A stretch of 64,000 nucleotides of DNA from Apostichopus japonicus (lineage: Eukaryota; Echinodermata; Holothuroidea; Aspidochirotida; Stichopodidae), in the NCBI RefSeq assembly GCF_037975245.1, contig NC_092576.1, forward strand, positions 42,131,111-42,195,110, in the 5' to 3' direction. The position numbers and the translations under genes are program-made. The notes beneath the pieces were generated by a model. It was not told the origin of the DNA. It saw only the letters and a list, made by a program, of their open reading frames with translations, and made no database searches. Every line of letters begins with the position of its first letter. The stretch's first letter is position 1. Positions 59,901 to 64,000 of the stretch are shown here, piece by piece.

Positions 59901-62900
59901 AATTAATCGCATAGAGATCCCCCAAACCTACTAGTTTGAATTCAACCAATCAGAGATGCAGGTTTAGTTATGAGCCGTTGCTAAATATAGATTCAAGACT
60001 TTGTGTTGGTACAACCAGGGAGTTGTCATGGAACTCCCTGGTACAACTGCCGTATAGACTGTACACAAATCAAGCATGATTTTGCATTACGTATTGGTCA
60101 ATGACGTTCGTAATGTTTAAATATTCATCTTATGGGCGAGGTTTATTGGAATCCCAACGGAAAATATCTTGGAGAAAAACAAAGTTGAAAGCTGAAAATT
60201 TGTCGACTTACATGCAACCATATGAAGTAAGATTTAAATAGATTAGCTAAGTATGTATGTCGTTATAGCATAGTGGAGTCAGTGAGGTTGAGAAAAATCA
60301 TAGAAAAGGACGCAAAATGCTGCTTTAAAAGAGAGAAGTTGAGAGAAGCCGACATCATTAGCGTTTTTCTTTGACTAAATTATAGTAGAATCATGATTTC
60401 AGTAGGTTCAATTAAGAGCACTTGTAGTACCTGTTAGATACAAAAATACCGAAGAAAGTTATATTAAGTATTCACAGATTATGACGACAGTGTATAAATG
60501 TTATTATTACATAAGAGTCAAGCACTGGTTGGGCACCTTTACCTCTTCTTGCCCACACATTAACTATTTCCTAATTTACTAGGTTGGCAACATTGGATTT
60601 CTGATTTACTATATAAATGATAGAATAGTGATTTCAAAATTGTACAACAAACCGCAGACTTAATAATGCGACTTTCTTACAAATATCACATAAAATGTAA
60701 CACGTTTAACTACACAATTAGTTTATAATTTTAAAAGGAAAAAATACACCATGGCCACAGTTGTATTGTTAACTTTACCAATAATACGGGTTGGGTAACA
60801 TAATGTAATAAGTATGCTTCATTGGCTGGTTGAAGATAAAACTCTTGCAGGCAATTACACGCCCACTTACATTTGTTATATACCTCTCTTTATAAAGATA
60901 AACAATCGATTACACTATGTTCCATACTAAATCACATCGTGTACATATTGTTTAATTCAGAATGACTTCTTCGACTACAACGCCCCACCAGAAGTTGTAT
61001 CGCGTAGCGAATATAGTTACAAAAGTGACGTGTGGTACATCGCTCTTGTGATTTGGGAGATACTTCAACCAGGTAAAACGGATGCAACACTATCTCGCCC
61101 CCTTTTCACTCACAGGAGTAGACAAAATAAACACACTATTTCACTGCATGCTCAAAATGCTTGACCTGTAGAATTGAGTGTCCATTATAAATCACTGATT
61201 GTGTGAATGAAAGCATTAGTAAACGAGTTATGATGAACTATGAGTAACTTTATACCATTGTGTTAGAGTGATTATGTGTTACTTTGAGGAATTTGGCATG
61301 CTTCGAAAGTTAAGAAATATACATATTCTATCATAGTATGAAACGATATCATATCTTTTTTTTAATTGGACCACATACTATGCATTTCATACTTTACTAA
61401 TTTAAAAATCAAACTAAACCAATTTGAAAACTGAATTATTTTCTCTCAAATTCAACAGGATCATCCCCATTTACTATAAAGGGTAATACAACTGTCCTTG
61501 AGAAGTGGCCGAATGCTTATGAAGAGATAAGGTAAATAGGTTGCCACGAGATGTACGTACACTGTGTGATCAACTACGTGGTAAAGTCGAATATACTTTA
61601 CATACTTGACATACACTACTATAACATTCGATCAGAAACAAAGTATCATAAATATGAACTTTTGATGATGTGTGATTCGTGTTATACATGACTTGTTTTT
61701 ATTCTGAAAGATATGCGTGCAAACAATGCAATATTTATGTTATGTATTTGAATCTGTCAGTGAGTGTGTTAGTCAGTTAGTTAGAAAGATCGGAAGAAAA
61801 CGGCTGTTTCATATGCCATGTGTAATACTAGAGAAAATGGTTCGCCCATATAAAGTACGGTTATTACATGGAACACTTGCAAAATACGTAATTACTTACT
61901 GTAAAACTTCATTTGGCCGATTTGACGTTGTTAGATAGATCAGATAAGGTACTTAGATAATCATGTAAGGATGCCATTGGGGCCGACTTGTCATAGTTCA
62001 GTAGTTCAGTAGTTCAAGTACATATATACTAGCATAACGGTTGCACTGGGGTCGACTTGTCATAGTCAGGTAGTTCAGCAGTTCAAGTACTTAGATAATA
62101 GTATTAAAAATGCTAAGGGGCCGACTTGTCATTGTCAGGTAGGTAATTTTAGGTAATTATATAAAGGTTATGTAACACATGATTAACTTGTGACGATTTT
62201 TTACTGTTTTATCACAATAGGAACGACATTTTGTTTAATTGTTGGACTTCAGATTGCTCAGTGAGACCAGAAATTAGTAAGATACGATCTTCATTCATGC
62301 AGGTAAGGAAGTTTTAGGTGAACACAGGGACAAAGCATACCTGTTAAAGAGAGACGGGTGGGAGAAGAGCAGGATTTATCTCTAAGACGTCCACTTTCCA
62401 CATTGATTGCATCAGTCATAGTGATTACAGCGTGTAGCGTTATACTGGCAGATGCGACTACTCAATTGAACAGTTATAAACTATATCATGTTCCTACGCT
62501 GAGATATCTACGTTGTTTTAAATGATTACCATTTTGAACCCCTTTCTTCCACGATGATCGGACTGTCTTAGCTAAACGTCGAACCAAATGAAAAGTTAAC
62601 TTTATTAGTACCTTTAATTACACTGAAGTCATCCATGGTAATATCTATGTCGATGGAGAAAACAATTATTTGCATTGGGTTAAATACATTTCAAACAAAT
62701 CTCAGTTAAATGTAGGTAAGATCTGCAAAGGTTAGTTACTATAGTAACGCAGACTGTTTCTATTATAATATATCCAAATTATTGCAAATGAAAAAGGAGG
62801 TAAACACAATTGGACTGAAATTATGTTTCTTTCCATTCGTGTTTTGTACGAATACAAAATAATGAACTTGATGCCTTTTTCGTTCATTTTATTTCTAGAT

Positions 62901-62994
62901 ATGTGGTTTGTCTGTCCAGTCTGAGTACACACATTGCCTTGACAAGAACAGTGGAGATACCAATCCATATGAGCGCAGTCTTAACGTACCATAG
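50633..62994 (+). CDS. Ig-domain receptor with tyrosine-kinase-like pseudokinase domain
   Basis: Fifteen exons join in phase to 634 residues and a stop: 50633-50969, 54976-55296, 55818-55949, 56072-56099, 56422-56459, 56615-56645, 56810-56889, 57787-57957, 58130-58240, 58514-58686, 59277-59396, 60961-61072, 61459-61531, 62221-62302, 62899-62994. Signal peptide MRSFVSCFAFSLGLWCSF; Ig1 (LDGCHH to GTYKCQ); Ig2 (VAVCQAN, LTWLID, GNVTCVL); membrane helix (YAILITIFGSVTILGIFCAL); juxtamembrane tyrosines (GRYPTI, DPDYIYADE); kinase-like domain. The catalytic loop reads HPGLSTKK instead of HRD...N, DFG is DFC, the APE motif is PPE, and the beta-3 lysine is replaced in CVVVTT; SDVWYIALVIWEI and CW..D...RP are kept. 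It is therefore a predicted pseudokinase receptor. An alternative in-frame ATG lies at 50567, but the later start gives a better signal peptide. Confidence 0.85.
51388..53212. mobile_element. Non-autonomous DNA transposon with nested repeat copies
   Basis: The element proper is 51393-53207. Its ends read CAGGCGCGTATCCAGG and, reverse-complemented, CAGGTGCGTATCCAGG; both are flanked by AAAGT (51388-51392, 53208-53212). Inside, a 40-bp motif with AGCGCCACCAT and GGCGCG occurs twice in direct orientation (from 51439 and from 52652). A second element with ends TAGGCGTAGG (52069) and CCTACGCC (52483) is nested within. The right part has a long C/T tract (53010-53160) and G/C runs. No transposase is encoded. 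It lies in the first intron of the pseudokinase receptor. Confidence 0.75.
52068..52493. mobile_element. Nested short element with GGCGTAGG ends
   Basis: Ends TAGGCGTAGGTCC and, reverse-complemented, AAGGCGTAGGAGCC, with GGGGGC blocks just inside. About 426 bp, no coding content. The target duplication is unclear. Confidence 0.5.
53213..54975. other. Remainder of intron 1 of the pseudokinase receptor
   Basis: No exon or element recognised. The first 40 bp (from 53218, TTTGATTTGCTTAATTATGG) resemble 51043-51080 just left of the transposon. Confidence 0.5.
54976..55296 (+). CDS. Ig2 exon of the pseudokinase receptor
   Basis: 321 nt, phase 1 to 1. C2-like Ig: MVVAVCQANGTRPDLNLTW and SHGNVTCVLNG, plus a third cysteine (KRRCASF). 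Confidence 0.88.
55818..55949 (+). CDS. Transmembrane exon of the pseudokinase receptor
   Basis: 132 nt, phase 1 to 1. Acidic stalk (NVSEEGEVPVPQHR), membrane helix (YAILITIFGSVTILGIFCAL), then FIWKVY and a basic start of the tail in the next exon (DCRKQTK). Confidence 0.9.
56072..56889 (+). CDS. Juxtamembrane exons of the pseudokinase receptor
   Basis: Four very short exons (28, 38, 31 and 80 nt) whose phases chain correctly: DCRKQTKSIG, KEDPAKDKSFQNG, DNTGRYPTIHE and DCQLPNIPSTSIEDPDYIYA followed by DENENSK. The YPTI and the double tyrosine YIYA are candidate phosphorylation and SH2-docking sites; YPTI resembles an ITIM core, but the residue two before the tyrosine is glycine. Confidence 0.75.
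57214..57500 (+). mobile_element. Possible tRNA-derived SINE
   Basis: GTGGCACAGTGGTAC at 57318 resembles a tRNA A box, and GGTTCATCGC about 40 bp further on resembles a B box. The block lies between exons and has TGTAAC at its left and GTTACA at its right border. No target duplication was found. Confidence 0.3.
57787..58686 (+). CDS. Pseudokinase N-lobe and hinge exons
   Basis: Exons 57787-57957, 58130-58240 and 58514-58686. The glycine loop region reads YQMKVGAIYTRWMGTI with only the first glycine in place. The beta-3 strand reads KRCVVVTTPSG with threonine where lysine is expected. The alpha-C to beta-4 region reads YVKRMLDIPENPNIVTMEG, matching the usual HPNIV pattern. The alpha-E helix reads ILKGMELIHSYG. 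Confidence 0.85.
59277..59396 (+). CDS. Pseudokinase catalytic-loop exon
   Basis: 120 nt, phase 0 to 0: FVHPGLSTKKILLTD and CKLYDFCLTKDA. The catalytic Asp is Gly, the Mg-binding Asn is Lys, and DFG is DFC; phosphotransfer is not expected. Confidence 0.88.
59397..60960. other. Intron of the pseudokinase receptor with a perfect hairpin
   Basis: No exon recognised. At 60014-60042 the arms ACCAGGGAGTT and AACTCCCTGGT pair perfectly around a 7-base loop. Confidence 0.55.
60961..62994 (+). CDS. Pseudokinase C-lobe and C-terminal exons
   Basis: Exons 60961-61072 (YNAPPEVVSRSEYSYKSDVW, then YIALVIWEIL), 61459-61531 (LEKWPNAYEEIR), 62221-62302 (FNCWTSDCSVRPEISKIRSSF) and 62899-62994 (ICGLSVQSEYTHC to NPYERSLNVP, stop TAG). 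The C-lobe signature SDVW, the conserved tryptophan and the CW..D...RP arginine are kept, so the fold is probably intact. No clear AATAAA was seen soon after the stop. Confidence 0.85.
61946..62150. repeat. Minisatellite, about 68-bp unit, three copies
   Basis: Units share GGGGYCGACTTGTCATAG and CAGTAGTTCAAGTAC. Located in the intron before exon 62221-62302. Confidence 0.75.
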
Positions 62995-64000
62995 AACAAA
63001 CGAGTAACGCATAGATGGAGTTTAAATTGATGTTAAATGTTAGAACCAGCAAAGCAATCCTTTAAGTTAAAGAGTGTTGTTGACATTTCAAGACACAGCG
63101 TTAATTGCAGTGTAATTGTTACTGTTTCGTTTTCAAGGCGCCTGTTGGACACATTTTTCTTAAAAATTACACAACTCAATTGTCAATATGAAAACAAAGC
63201 TAACATGTGTAAAGTAGAAAAATCTGTACACTGGAACTATATATTCATTGTAAATATTTACTTGCTAGCTAAATTTGTCTTAATACTTCCTATCTTACCT
63301 GATATCATCATGATTTTGATCACGTTTCAGATACTCTTTTTTAAATGAGCCAAAATTTAAAACGCATATATAATAATTACATCACCTTTTAAAGACAAGG
63401 AAATACAAATTTAAACTTCTACCGACTTGTCTACCAAAGTACCGGTAGACTTCTTTAGAATTACACAACTCAATCGTCAATATGAAAACAAATCTTACAT
63501 GTGAAAAGAAAAACAAATCTGTACACTGGAACTATATATATTCATTGTAAATATGTACTTGATGGCTTATTTTGTGTTATTGCCAGTGGCTAGCAGTTTG
63601 TGATAAAGGTCACCAATACATTGTTATCACATCCGCTTTGTCAATGATGTTATTGAACGGTAAATTTGTGTTAATACTTCCTATCTTTCCTGATATCATC
63701 AGGATTTTATCACGTTTCAGATACTCTTTTTAAATGAGTCAATAGTAAAAACGCATATACAATAATGACATCACCTTTTAAAGACAAGGAAATATATATT
63801 TAAACTTCGAACTGTCTACCGAAGTACCGGTAGTTCTACCAATTTTGTGAGGTTTTATAATTTACAGTACATGTACTACTCAATGCAGAATGCAGATGTA
63901 CCCCTATGTGTATACACGTATATCTTTCTCAACAGTAATACAGAGGCTAAAAGGACACCCAAAGAAACAACGTAATGAATGACGTCTGACTTGCATATGG
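62995..64000. other. Downstream flank with a tandem duplication
   Basis: Two copies of a roughly 300-bp unit: 63163-63460 and 63461-63838. They share TTACACAACTCAAT, CTGTACACTGGAACTATATA and CACCTTTTAAAGACAAGGAA. The second has about 75 bp extra in the middle. Each ends with AAGTACCGGTAG. No gene was recognised. Confidence 0.75.

Overview
The window is eukaryotic, AT-rich and intron-rich. It looks like an invertebrate deuterostome, most likely an echinoderm and perhaps a sea cucumber. The grounds are: many small phase-matched exons, NACHT/LRR-like and immunoglobulin receptor genes, decayed genes with the P2X7 intracellular (ballast) domain, a retrotransposon with Gmr1-type domain order, and frequent AGGCCTA words and long A/T microsatellites. 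The species is an inference. No RNA gene, CRISPR array or bacterial feature was seen.

Left part (1-22 kb): two similar transposon-like cassettes. Cassette 1 has a decayed P2X7-domain gene on the + strand (1-2058), convergent with a decayed AT-hook transposase gene on the - strand (11252-5101). Cassette 2 (16161-21853) is delimited exactly: terminal inverted repeats starting AGGTCAAG, TTAA target duplications, a mirrored TGACGTCA block inside each end, a decayed P2X7-domain gene on + (16709-18506), and remnants of the convergent transposase on - (about 21590-19388). TTAA duplications together with this transposase family suggest the Kolobok superfamily.

Middle (22.5-29.2 kb): a young LTR retrotransposon with two 963-bp near-identical LTRs and 5-bp target duplications. 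Its domain order is Gag, protease, integrase, reverse transcriptase, RNase H, and two one-base shifts break its frames.

Right part (14.8-63 kb): a head-to-head pair of receptor genes separated by 553 bp. The - strand gene (from 50079) encodes a signal peptide, four Ig-like domains, one membrane helix, a tail made of two tandem-duplicated exon pairs, and then a NACHT exon. In this copy an in-frame TAA stops it just before the NACHT domain, giving a predicted 606-residue protein. Remnant LRR-like modules with a repeating exon pattern continue down to 14.8 kb, with cassette 2 and the LTR element sitting in their introns. The + strand gene (50633-62994) can be joined through 15 exons in perfect phase to a 634-residue protein: signal peptide, two Ig-like domains, one membrane helix, a tyrosine-bearing juxtamembrane stretch and a tyrosine-kinase-like domain that has lost its catalytic residues. 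The first Ig exons of the two genes resemble each other, so the pair probably arose by inverted duplication with different cytoplasmic ends. Introns hold LINE fragments, a 420-bp MITE, a nested 1.8-kb foldback-type element and long AT repeats.

The divergent pair of Ig receptors, one NACHT-bearing and one pseudokinase-bearing, is the best candidate for an undescribed immune-type system. The P2X7-domain-carrying TTAA transposon is the second.
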